Assembly (NCBI GenBank): GCA_047517485.1
Contig: JAKZSU010000101.1
Location: 1-21,089 of the forward strand
Length of the DNA: 21,089 bases
Reading direction: 5' to 3'
Origin: JAKZSU01 sp047517485
Lineage (GTDB): Bacteria > Pseudomonadota > Alphaproteobacteria > UBA7887
Shown: positions 1-7,568 of the stretch, piece after piece
How the letters are laid out: every line of letters begins with the position of its first letter
How positions within the stretch are numbered: the stretch's first letter is position 1
Translations under genes and position numbers: made by a program
The notes under the pieces: generated by a model
What the model saw: only the letters and a program-made list of their open reading frames with translations
The model's database searches: none
What the model was told of the DNA's origin: nothing

Positions 1-97
1 CCGCACACGCCGTCTCCGACACGAACCACGCGTCGAATTCAGTCAGGGTGCGCGGGTAGTCGACCCCGCCTTCGGGATGGGATGCCGGGTTCGCCAT
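1..97 (-). CDS. IS1595-family (ISXO2-like) transposase, N-terminal fragment cut by the window edge
   Basis: Reading the minus strand from an ATG at 97 gives 32 codons that run off the window. The peptide contains HPEGGVDYPRTLTEFDAWF followed by SETACA. This matches the usual opening of IS1595/ISXO2-type DDE transposases, where a short N-terminal stretch of the form VDYPRTxxEFxxWF precedes a zinc-binding domain. Only this opening is visible, so the zinc motif and catalytic residues cannot be checked. The gene lies downstream of the pnp terminator in the same orientation. There is no strong Shine-Dalgarno sequence in front of the ATG. The family call rests on recognition of the motif, not on a search. 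Confidence 0.62.
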   Translation of the reverse strand, partial: MANPASHPEGGVDYPRTLTEFDAWFVSETACA

Positions 98-280
98 CCC
101 AACATATTGACATCACGAGAGCGAAGTGGATACCCTATTAATACCAAACCGCGACGAGCAAGACTGATCGCTGTTTGTCGTGCGTTCAAGCGCCGGCCAA
201 GCTGGCCTCGCATAAGCTCGGTCGCGCTTGCCAAGCTGCAATGAGTTTCACTCAATGCAGCTTGTACCATGAGCGCGAAA
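98..280. other. Intergenic stretch between the IS1595-like gene and the pnp terminator
   Basis: I see no convincing gene here. The short open frames are not protein-like. The stretch probably holds the promoter side and terminal inverted repeat of the IS1595-like element, but I could not identify an inverted-repeat end or a target duplication. It also contains the stem-loop at 232-264, listed separately. Confidence 0.5.
232..264. repeat. 15-bp imperfect inverted repeat (stem-loop) downstream of pnp
   Basis: The arms are 232-246 and 250-264 with a 3-nt loop. They match at 14 of 15 positions, starting CAAGCTGCA on one side and ending TGCAGCTTG on the other. There is no T-run on either side, so it is not a typical intrinsic terminator. 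It could be a 3'-end stabilising hairpin of the pnp transcript, a backup terminator, or part of the neighbouring element. Confidence 0.6.
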
Positions 281-308
281 TAAGGGGGCCCGCGTTAACG
301 GACCCCCC
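281..308 (-). terminator. Intrinsic terminator after pnp
   Basis: On the minus strand, about 27 bp after the pnp stop, a run of G (complement of 303-308) can pair with a run of C (complement of 284-288). The transcript then reads TTATTT. The stem is pure GC and is followed by a short U-rich tract. This is the expected end of the rimP-pnp operon. Confidence 0.7.
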
Positions 309-334
309 ATCGTTCGATTATTTTCGCCTGGGCT

Positions 335-2449
335 TCAGCTCTCGACGGGCTCCGCCTTGGCGTCCTCGCCGGTTTCCTGATTGATCGCTTTCATGCTGAG
401 GCGAACCTTGCCGCGGTCGTCGATGCCGAGCACCTTGACCTTCACCATGTCGCCCTCGTTGACGATGTCTTTCACCGTATTGACCCGATGCGGCGCGAGT
501 TCGCTGATATGAACCAGGCCGTCGCGGGTGCCGATGAAGTTCACGAAGGCGCCGAAGTCGACGACCTTGACCACCTTGCCGTCATAGATCACGCCGACTT
601 CGGGCTCGGCGACGATGTCGCGGATCATCTTGATCGCGGCCTCGCTCGCTTCCGACGTCGTCGCGGCGACCTTGATGGTGCCGTCATCCTCGATATCGAC
701 CTTGGTTCCGGTGGTCTCGGTAATCTCGCGGATCACCTTGCCGCCGGTGCCAATCACTTCGCGGATCTTGTCTTTGGGCACCGAAATCGTCGTAATTCGC
801 GGCGCGTTCTCGCTGACGTCCTCGCGCGATCCCGACAGCGCGGTGCTCATTTCGCCGAGAATATGGACCCGTCCGTCACGGGCCTGGTCGAGGGCGATCC
901 GCATGATTTCCTCGGTGATCCCGGTGATCTTGATGTCCATTTGCAGCGACGTCACGCCGTTCTCGGTTCCGGCGACCTTGAAATCCATGTCGCCGAGATG
1001 ATCCTCGTCACCGAGTATGTCGGACAAGACGACGTAGTCGTCGCCCTCCTTGATCAACCCCATGGCGATGCCGGCCACCGCGCGGCCGAGCGGCACGCCG
1101 GCGTCCATCAACGACAGCGAGGTCCCGCACACCGTCGCCATCGACGAGGAGCCGTTCGATTCGGTGATCTCCGAGACCACCCGCACGGTATAGGGAAAAT
1201 CTTCTTTCGCGGGCATCAGCGGGTGGACCGCGCGCCACGCCAACTTGCCGTGACCGATTTCGCGACGCCCGGGTGAGCGTAGGAAGCTCGCCTCGCCCAC
1301 CGAGTAGGGCGGGAAGTTGTAATGCAGCATGAAGTGCTGACGATACTCGCCCTCGAGCGCATCGACGATCTGCTCGTCCTGACCGGTCCCCAGTGTGCTC
1401 ACCACCAGCGCCTGGGTCTCGCCGCGGGTAAACAGCGCCGAGCCGTGCGCTAACGGCAGCACGCCGACCTCGCACCTGATCGGGCGCACGGTCTTGGTGT
1501 CACGGCCGTCGATCCGGGTACCGCTTTTGATCACCGCGCCGCGGACGATGTCCTTTTCGAGTTTCTTCATCAGGCCGGAGGCGGCATTCGCCGAGTCAGA
1601 TTCGGCGAAGGCTTCTTTCACCTCGGCACGGACCACGTCGAGCTTTTCGACCCGCGCCTGTTTGTTGACCTCGGCATAGGCGGCTTCGAGCCCGGCCCGG
1701 GCGATATCCTCGACACGCGTCTTCTCGGCACTGAGATCCGGCGCCTCGGGCAGATCCCATGGCTCCTTGGCACAGTCCTCGGCGAGATCGATGATCGCCT
1801 GGATCACCGGCTGCATTTCCTTATGGCCAAACATCACGGCGCCGAGCATGACGTCCTCCGATAGCTCCTTGGCTTCGGATTCCACCATCAGCACGGCGTC
1901 GGCGGTGCCCGCCACGATCAAGTCGAGCGCACTATCCTCGAGATCGGATTGCATCGGGTTGAGGACGTACTCCCCGTTGATATACGCGACCCTGGCGCCG
2001 GCGATCGGGCCGAGGAAGGGAATCCCCGACAGGGTCAGCGCCGCCGCGCCGCCGACCATCGCGACAATATCGGGATCGTTCTCGAGATCGTGCGACAGGA
2101 CCGTACAGATGACTTGGGTCTCATTCTTGAATCCGTCGGCAAACAACGGCCGTATCGGCCGGTCGATCAGCCGCGAGGTCAGGGTTTCCTTTTCGGTCGG
2201 TCGCCCCTCGCGCTTGAAAAAACCGCCGGGGATCTTGCCGGCGGCGAAGGTTTTTTCCTGGTAGTTGACGGTCAGCGGGAAAAAATCGATTCCCGCTTTC
2301 GGTGTTCTCTGGGCAACCGCGGTGCACAGCACCGTGGTGTCACCATAGGTCGCCAATACGGCGCCGTCGGCTTGGCGCGCGATGCGCCCCGATTCGAGGA
2401 CCAGCTTGCGCCCGCCCCAGATGATTTCTTTACGATGGATATCGAACAT
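335..2449 (-). CDS. pnp: Polyribonucleotide nucleotidyltransferase (PNPase)
   Basis: PNPase degrades RNA 3' to 5' using phosphate and can also add tails; in many bacteria it joins RNase E in the degradosome. The 704-residue product has the full family layout: first RNase PH domain (about 12-145), linking helical region, second RNase PH domain (about 320-460 and on to 540), KH domain (about 551-610, with GTGGKVIR) and S1 domain (about 617-688). The DHLGDMDFK block places the catalytic/metal residues at D483, D489 and K491, equivalent to E. coli D486, D492 and K494. The ATG at 2449 is preceded by AAGGAA at good spacing. It is the last gene of the rimP-nusA-infB-rpsO-pnp operon. Its leader holds two stem-loops that could serve RNase III/PNPase autoregulation, as known in E. 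coli. The length is normal and no defects are seen. Confidence 0.98.
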   Translation of the reverse strand: MFDIHRKEIIWGGRKLVLESGRIARQADGAVLATYGDTTVLCTAVAQRTPKAGIDFFPLTVNYQEKTFAAGKIPGGFFKREGRPTEKETLTSRLIDRPIRPLFADGFKNETQVICTVLSHDLENDPDIVAMVGGAAALTLSGIPFLGPIAGARVAYINGEYVLNPMQSDLEDSALDLIVAGTADAVLMVESEAKELSEDVMLGAVMFGHKEMQPVIQAIIDLAEDCAKEPWDLPEAPDLSAEKTRVEDIARAGLEAAYAEVNKQARVEKLDVVRAEVKEAFAESDSANAASGLMKKLEKDIVRGAVIKSGTRIDGRDTKTVRPIRCEVGVLPLAHGSALFTRGETQALVVSTLGTGQDEQIVDALEGEYRQHFMLHYNFPPYSVGEASFLRSPGRREIGHGKLAWRAVHPLMPAKEDFPYTVRVVSEITESNGSSSMATVCGTSLSLMDAGVPLGRAVAGIAMGLIKEGDDYVVLSDILGDEDHLGDMDFKVAGTENGVTSLQMDIKITGITEEIMRIALDQARDGRVHILGEMSTALSGSREDVSENAPRITTISVPKDKIREVIGTGGKVIREITETTGTKVDIEDDGTIKVAATTSEASEAAIKMIRDIVAEPEVGVIYDGKVVKVVDFGAFVNFIGTRDGLVHISELAPHRVNTVKDIVNEGDMVKVKVLGIDDRGKVRLSMKAINQETGEDAKAEPVES

Positions 2450-2471
2450 TCAGCATTTCCTTAGCCTGCAT

Positions 2472-2526
2472 CCGTCACCGCCCTATGCGGCAACGGTCGT
2501 CGCGGCAATCCCTCAAGGATCACCGC
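2472..2526 (-). promoter_or_regulatory. pnp 5' leader with two stem-loops
   Basis: Two hairpins can form in the minus-strand transcript just before pnp. The stronger pairs 2517-2526 with 2502-2511 (10 bp including two G-U pairs, 5-nt loop). The second pairs 493-496/487-490 with 472-475/478-481 of the 2.4-2.5 kb stretch, with internal mismatches. In E. coli the pnp leader forms a stem cleaved by RNase III and then used for PNPase autoregulation. A similar role is inferred here from position and structure only. Confidence 0.45.
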
Positions 2527-2528
2527 CA

Positions 2529-2564
2529 TAAACAAATATCCGTTCGACGTCTGGCCGAACGGAT
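2529..2564 (-). terminator. Terminator-like hairpin between rpsO and pnp
   Basis: On the minus strand a perfect 9-bp stem (arms 2556-2564 and 2538-2546, ATCCGTTCG with CGAACGGAT, 9-nt loop) is followed by ATTTGTTTAT. This has the form of an intrinsic terminator or a leaky attenuating/processing site. It would lower pnp relative to rpsO, as between these genes in E. coli. I see no obvious separate pnp promoter in the remaining short gap. Confidence 0.65.
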
Positions 2565-2632
2565 GGGAAGTGGCGGGTTTTCGGACCCCAACCGCCAAGG
2601 GGGATGTCGCGCTCGATGCCGTGGCGCACCGC

Positions 2633-2902
2633 TTACCTGCGGAGCCCCAACCTGCCGATGAGCGCTTGGTAGCGTGTCTCGTCTCGCGAGCGCAGAAAAT
2701 CGAGCAGCCGGCGTCGCTGGCTGACCATTTTCAACAGACCACGACGCGAGTGGTTGTCTTTCTTGTGAGTCTTGAAGTGCTCGGTCAGATTGACGATCCG
2801 CTCGGTTAGGATCGCCACCTGCACTTCGGGCGAACCGGTATCTCTATCGCCCGTGGCGTAATCGGTCATCAGTTCCTGTTTACGGTCGGCCGTGATCGAC
2901 AT
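2633..2902 (-). CDS. rpsO: 30S ribosomal protein S15
   Basis: The product is 89 residues, the usual S15 length, and is recognisable throughout: a start of MSITADRKQ, then TGSPEVQVAILTERI and HSRRGLLKMVSQRRRLLDFL. S15 binds 16S rRNA in the platform of the small subunit. The open frame extends 7 codons further upstream, but I chose the ATG at 2902 because it gives the conserved N-terminus and has GAGG about 6 nt before it. It lies 23 bp after truB and is followed by a terminator-like hairpin before pnp. S15 often represses its own mRNA in other bacteria; no clear operator structure is assigned here. Confidence 0.97.
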   Translation of the reverse strand: MSITADRKQELMTDYATGDRDTGSPEVQVAILTERIVNLTEHFKTHKKDNHSRRGLLKMVSQRRRLLDFLRSRDETRYQALIGRLGLRR

Positions 2903-2925
2903 TGTCCTCGCAACTCCCGACAAAT

Positions 2926-3891
2926 CTAAAAATTAAATACGCGCACCGGGCGGACTTCGCCGGTGCGCAGCTCCGCCAAGGCAATCGGCCTATCGGCAAA
3001 ACGTGTCCACAAAACACCGTCTTCGATCGCGCATCCCGCGTCGTCGACCGGTGGCCGAATCAAGTACACGACCTGACCCCGCTTGAGCTTGGCCGCTTGA
3101 TCGGCGTTGATCGAAAGCGCCGGAACATCCGCTAAACCGGCGGAAACCGGCCGCAATCGCTCCGAAGCGGCGACACTATCGTCGAGCGCTTCGAGTTCGG
3201 CAAGCGAAATCGAGTCCGCGAGCAAGAAAGGCCCGACACGGGTCCGGCACAAGGCGGTCACATGGCCACGGGTGCCGAGCGCACGCGCAAGGTCGCGGAC
3301 CAGGGCGCGAACATAACTTCCCTTGCCGCAATCCATCTCGAATTCCGCGTGATCGCCGTCGATGACGGCGATCAGGGCCAGGCGATCGATCCGCACCGGC
3401 CGCGCCTCGAGCGCCACCGCCTGGTGCCTGCGCGCAAGATCGTAGGCGCGACGGCCATCGACCTTGATCGCGGAATAGGTTGGCGGCACTTGCAGTATCT
3501 CGCCGACGAAACCCGGCAATTCGGCCTCGATATCCGCTCGCGTTGGCCGATGGTCGCTGTTCGCGACGCTTTCGCCTTCGGTGTCGTCAGTCGATCGCTC
3601 GTCACCCCAACACGCGGTAAACCGATAGCTTTTTACCCCGTCGACGACGTAGGGAACCGTCTTGGTCGCTTCGCCAAGCGCCACCGGTAGCACGCCGGTC
3701 GCGAGCGGATCCAAGGTTCCGCTGTGGCCCGCCTTGGCGGCGTCCAGACTCCGCCGCACCTTACCGACCACCTTGGTCGAGGTGATATCGCGCGGCTTGT
3801 CGATCACCATCCAGCCGTGCACCGGACGCCCCTTGCGGCGCCGGCCTTGGGTCTGGCGCGGCGCCATTTCTTGGGTCGCGTCAGCTGTCAT
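2926..3891 (-). CDS. truB: tRNA pseudouridine(55) synthase
   Basis: TruB isomerises U55 in the T-loop of most tRNAs and acts as a tRNA-folding chaperone. The protein (321 residues from the chosen start) shows the entry block RPVHGWMVIDKP. It also has the catalytic block GHSGTLDPLATGVLPV, whose aspartate (about D61) is the nucleophile, and a C-terminal PUA-like region rich in conserved V/L/G. The start is uncertain. ATG codons at 3900, 3891 and 3867 and a GTG at 3933 are all in frame, and none has a strong Shine-Dalgarno sequence. I chose 3891, which overlaps the rbfA end by 11 nt; 3867 is also reasonable because the family-like region starts only after a basic stretch. It sits in the usual place between rbfA and rpsO. 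Confidence 0.95.
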   Translation of the reverse strand: MTADATQEMAPRQTQGRRRKGRPVHGWMVIDKPRDITSTKVVGKVRRSLDAAKAGHSGTLDPLATGVLPVALGEATKTVPYVVDGVKSYRFTACWGDERSTDDTEGESVANSDHRPTRADIEAELPGFVGEILQVPPTYSAIKVDGRRAYDLARRHQAVALEARPVRIDRLALIAVIDGDHAEFEMDCGKGSYVRALVRDLARALGTRGHVTALCRTRVGPFLLADSISLAELEALDDSVAASERLRPVSAGLADVPALSINADQAAKLKRGQVVYLIRPPVDDAGCAIEDGVLWTRFADRPIALAELRTGEVRPVRVFNF

Positions 3892-4312
3892 TGCCGTCAT
3901 CGGACGTCGATGGGGCGAGATCCCGCGCGACACTGGGGGCGAGCAGAATTTCGGAAATGCGGTTAGCTTGATCGAACGCCGTATCGGCGAGAAAAGCCAG
4001 TTTGGGAGAATATTTTAATCGCACCATGCCGGCTATTTGCGAGGTGATATGGGGCGCGGCGCGGCGCAGTCCGTCGAGGACGGCGTCGAGATCGGCATCG
4101 CCCAGCACCGAAACGAAGGCGGTGGCATGGCGCATGTCGGGGCTCACCCGGACCTCCGATACCGTCACCGACCGGCCTTCGAGGGCCGGATCGCGCAGCT
4201 CGCGGCGCGCCAGAAAGTCCGACAGCGCGTGGCGCAATGCCTCGCCGACACGCAATTGGCGCTGGCTCCGCTGGCGCTCTTTTCCCGAACCCTTCCGCAC
4301 TGCCTCACGCAC
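3881..4312 (-). CDS. rbfA: 30S ribosome-binding factor A
   Basis: RbfA is a small KH-type protein that binds the immature 30S subunit near the 5' helix of 16S rRNA and helps late maturation. The 143-residue product has the family signatures RQLRVGEALRHALSDFL, then TVSEVRVSPDMRHATAFVSVLG, then a C-terminal LKYSPKLAFLADTAFDQANRI. Codon 1 is GTG at 4312, so the gene overlaps the end of infB by 8 nt, a sign of translational coupling. The N-terminal 20 residues are basic, and the C-terminal 15 are Asp/Ser-rich and probably unstructured. Length and position are typical for alphaproteobacteria. Confidence 0.95.
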   Translation of the reverse strand: MREAVRKGSGKERQRSQRQLRVGEALRHALSDFLARRELRDPALEGRSVTVSEVRVSPDMRHATAFVSVLGDADLDAVLDGLRRAAPHITSQIAGMVRLKYSPKLAFLADTAFDQANRISEILLAPSVARDLAPSTSDDGNDS

Positions 4313-6884
4313 TCAGCTCACGGGCGATCTGCTCGATCTCGTAGGCTTCGACGACATCCTCGACCTTGATGTCCTGATAGTTCTCGAACGCCATACCGCA
4401 TTCGAGTCCTTCCTTGACCTCGCGCACCTCGTCCTTGTGGCGCTTGAGACTGGACAGCACGCCATCGTGGATCACCACGCTGTCGCGCAGAATTCTCACC
4501 CGCGCGCCGCGACGGACCGAGCCTTCGGTAACCTCGCAGCCGGCGACCTTCCCCACCTTGGTGATGTTGAAGACCTCCTTGATGCGGGTATAACCGAGAG
4601 TCTGCTCGCGCTCGATCGGCGCCAGCATGCCGGACAGCAAGCCGCGCAAATCCTCGAGCAACTCATAAATCACCGCGTAGTACCGAATATCCACGCCATC
4701 GCGCTTGGCCAGCGCCCGGGCGGGCGGATCGGCGCGCACATTGAAGCCGATAATCATCGCATTCGATGCCGCCGCCAAGGTCACGTCGGACTCGCTGATT
4801 CCACCGACTCCGGACAATAATATGCGCGCGGTGACTTCTTTCTCGTCTTCGGTCAAGGCCGCGACATTGCCGAGAATCGCTTCCAGCGAGCCGTGCACAT
4901 CCGCCTTCACCACCAGCGGCAACTCGCGCACTTCGCCGAGCGCGATCTGCGACAGCATTTGCTCGACCGATCCGCGGCCGGACGCGATCACGCTCTTTTC
5001 GCGGATCACCTTGTTGCGATATTCGGTCACCTCGCGGGCGCGGCCCTCGTCTTCGACTACCACGACTTCGTCGCCCGCCAGCGGCGGGCTGCCAAGACCG
5101 AGCACCTCGACCGGCTCCGAAGGTCCGGCCGACTTCACGTTCTTGCCGCGATCATCGATCAAGGCACGAACCCGGCCCCATTCGCCGCCGGCGACGACAA
5201 CATCGCCGAGCTTGATGGTTCCGCGCTGCACCAACACTGTCGCCACCGCGCCTCGACCACGCTCGAGTTTCGCTTCGATCACCGCGCCTTCGGCCGGCCG
5301 GTCGGGGTTGGCCTTGAGCTCGAGCAATTCCGCTTGCAGCAAGATCGCTTCCTCGAGCTTGTCGAGGCCCTCCTTCTTGAGCGCCGAGACCGGCACCGCC
5401 AGGACGTCACCGCCGACTTCCTCGACGACGATATTATGCTGCAACAATTCATTGCGCACGCGGTCGGGATTGGCTTCCGGCTTATCCATCTTGTTGATGG
5501 CGATAATGATCGGCGCCTCGGCCGCTTGCGCATGCTGGATCGCCTCGACGGTCTGCGGCATGACGCCGTCATCCGCCGCCACCACGAGGACGACAATATC
5601 GGTCGTCTTGGCGCCGCGTTGCCGCATTTTGGTGAACGCGGCGTGACCAGGGGTATCGAGGAAAGTGATCTTGGTCCCCGAACTCGTGTCGACTTGATAG
5701 GCGCCGATATGCTGGGTGATTCCACCGGCCTCGCCGGATACGACGTCGGTCGACCGAAAAGCGTCGAGCAACGAGGTCTTGCCGTGATCGACATGCCCCA
5801 TCACGGTGACCACCGGCGGACGCGGCACCATCGCCGCGACGTCGTCCTCGGGACCGGTAAGACCGATCTCGACGTCTGACTCGGCGATTTTCGTCATCCG
5901 GTGACCGAACTCGGCAACCACGAGCTCCGCGGTATCATGGTCCAGAACATGATTGATATTTCCCATGATCCCGAGCTTCATCAGTACCTTGACCACCTCG
6001 GCGCCACGAACCGCCATGCGATTGGCGAGTTCGGCCACGGTAATCGCTTCCGGCACCACCACGTCGCGCACGATCTTTTGCGCTTCGGCGCCAACCGTGC
6101 CACCCGCCGCGCGCTTCTCGCGCTCTCGCGCACGGCGCACCGATGCCAGGCTGCGTTGGCGATCATCGTCGCTCAGTGCTTGAACGACGGTCATTTTTCC
6201 GCCGGCACGGCGGCGTTGGTCGCGGCGACCGATCGACAGTCTTTGATTGGGGCCACGCCGGCGTTTGGTATCGGTTGCCTCGCCATTCGAGGCATCCGCC
6301 TTGTGTCGCGACGGCGCCTTGGATGGCGCCGGCGCCGGTTTCTCGGCGGTGTCGGGCGCGGCCCCGGCCGCCGCGACGGCGACCTGGTCTTCGGCGATTT
6401 TTTGCGCCGCGTCGTCGGCGACCTTCCGCGCCGCCTCTTCCTCGGCCAGGCGAGCGTCCTCCACGGCGCGCGCTTCATCATCCTCCTTGCGCTTCGCCTC
6501 TGCCTCGAGCCGCAGCTCCTCTTCGATCACGCGTTGCTGCGATTCGATTTCCTCGGTGCGCTTGGCGTCGTCGAGCGCCCGCGCTCGCGCCGCGCGTTCT
6601 TCAATCGTCAGCCGGCTCATCGCCGCCTTGGCGGCTTCGTCTTGTCGCAAGTCATGCGGCGCATCGGCGGTCGGTACCGCCTCCTGCGTCACTTCGGTCA
6701 GGGTTCCGGTGGTGCCGCGTTTGAAAGTCCGCTTTTTCTTGACCTCGACCTGTACGGTCTTGCTGCGGCCATGGGAAAAGCTCTGGCGGACTTGGCCACC
6801 CTCGACGGTCTTGCGAAGCTCCAACTGACCAGGTCGTGACAAGCCGAGCGTCTTTTTCTTGTCGGTATCCTTGTTTTCCATCAT
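4305..6884 (-). CDS. infB: Translation initiation factor IF-2
   Basis: IF-2 is the GTPase that brings formylmethionyl-tRNA to the 30S subunit and promotes subunit joining. The 859 residues comprise several parts. There is a short N-terminal IF2-associated domain, then a long charged and Ala-rich linker (about 80-260, strongly helical with many E/A/R). A conserved N2 segment follows (about 275-330). The G domain has G1 GHVDHGKT (363-370), G3 DTPGH (410-414), G4 NKMD (464-467) and G5 SALK (about 500). Domains II, III and the tRNA-binding C-terminal domain end with KVEDVVEAYEIE. The first ATG overlaps the ylxR stop as ATGA. A second ATG directly follows and has the better spacing to GGAG, so either may be used. 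Size is normal for the class. Confidence 0.98.
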   Translation of the reverse strand: MMENKDTDKKKTLGLSRPGQLELRKTVEGGQVRQSFSHGRSKTVQVEVKKKRTFKRGTTGTLTEVTQEAVPTADAPHDLRQDEAAKAAMSRLTIEERAARARALDDAKRTEEIESQQRVIEEELRLEAEAKRKEDDEARAVEDARLAEEEAARKVADDAAQKIAEDQVAVAAAGAAPDTAEKPAPAPSKAPSRHKADASNGEATDTKRRRGPNQRLSIGRRDQRRRAGGKMTVVQALSDDDRQRSLASVRRAREREKRAAGGTVGAEAQKIVRDVVVPEAITVAELANRMAVRGAEVVKVLMKLGIMGNINHVLDHDTAELVVAEFGHRMTKIAESDVEIGLTGPEDDVAAMVPRPPVVTVMGHVDHGKTSLLDAFRSTDVVSGEAGGITQHIGAYQVDTSSGTKITFLDTPGHAAFTKMRQRGAKTTDIVVLVVAADDGVMPQTVEAIQHAQAAEAPIIIAINKMDKPEANPDRVRNELLQHNIVVEEVGGDVLAVPVSALKKEGLDKLEEAILLQAELLELKANPDRPAEGAVIEAKLERGRGAVATVLVQRGTIKLGDVVVAGGEWGRVRALIDDRGKNVKSAGPSEPVEVLGLGSPPLAGDEVVVVEDEGRAREVTEYRNKVIREKSVIASGRGSVEQMLSQIALGEVRELPLVVKADVHGSLEAILGNVAALTEDEKEVTARILLSGVGGISESDVTLAAASNAMIIGFNVRADPPARALAKRDGVDIRYYAVIYELLEDLRGLLSGMLAPIEREQTLGYTRIKEVFNITKVGKVAGCEVTEGSVRRGARVRILRDSVVIHDGVLSSLKRHKDEVREVKEGLECGMAFENYQDIKVEDVVEAYEIEQIARELSA

Positions 6885-7549
6885 TCCGCTCCGGCCTCCC
6901 TCACGATATCGGACCCGATAGCACTCGGGTCTTGGCGGCGAAAACGCGCCAATCTTGCTGCCTCGCCGACCAGTTGGTCGGCCAATCGGCCCGGTTGCAA
7001 CGCCATGTGCACCGACTCGGCGCGGCCAATCGCGGCGCCCATCTCGAACCGGGTCATGACATCGATCGTCGGCACGTCGGGCAGTACCGCCGCACCAAGT
7101 CGATCGATCTTTGCGCGGCCGTCCTCGGCCGCGTCCATGGCGGTCACCACCGCGCCGACCCGGCGGGCGGCAAGCAACGCCCGCACACGGTCAAATCCGA
7201 CCGCCAATTGACCGGCCCGACGGGCCAGTCCGATGAAGGATTGGCAGCGCGCGGCCAGCAGTGCATCGATCTGGTCGACCAGCCCGTCGGGCACCCGGCC
7301 GACTCGCCACAGCGCCCCATGTTCGGCGCTGACGCGTTCGATATGTTCGCGATCCGCCGTCACCCATGTCCCGCGACCCGGCAATACCGCCTGAATGTCG
7401 GGCACCACCGTGCCGTCGGGCGCGGCCACGAAACGCACCAGACGCGCGCGATCGCGCTCGCGCCCGGTGGCGATACAGCGCCGCCGCGGCGAACCTCGAT
7501 CGGCCAACGTGCCTTGGTCAGCGTCCGTGGTCATTGCCATCACGCTCAT
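6881..7549 (-). CDS. ylxR: YlxR-type RNA-binding protein fused to an L7Ae-like domain
   Basis: This gene lies between nusA and infB in many bacteria. The 222-residue product begins with a DUF448/YlxR domain (about 20-100). It carries the family hallmark PRRRCIATGRE and then LPGRGTWVTADRE. A second part (about 105-195) resembles the L7Ae/L30e RNA-binding fold, with SFIGLARRAGQLAVGFDRV and GAVVTAMDAAEDGRAKI. The two-domain form is usual in alphaproteobacteria, whereas many Firmicutes keep two separate genes. I chose the ATG at 7549, which lies 19 bp after the nusA stop; a GTG at 7603 would overlap nusA by 35 nt. Its stop overlaps infB by 4 nt (ATGA). An RNA-linked role is inferred from domains and operon; the exact function is not settled. 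Confidence 0.88.
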   Translation of the reverse strand: MSVMAMTTDADQGTLADRGSPRRRCIATGRERDRARLVRFVAAPDGTVVPDIQAVLPGRGTWVTADREHIERVSAEHGALWRVGRVPDGLVDQIDALLAARCQSFIGLARRAGQLAVGFDRVRALLAARRVGAVVTAMDAAEDGRAKIDRLGAAVLPDVPTIDVMTRFEMGAAIGRAESVHMALQPGRLADQLVGEAARLARFRRQDPSAIGSDIVREAGAE

Positions 7550-7568
7550 CGATCCCACGCCTCGCAGC

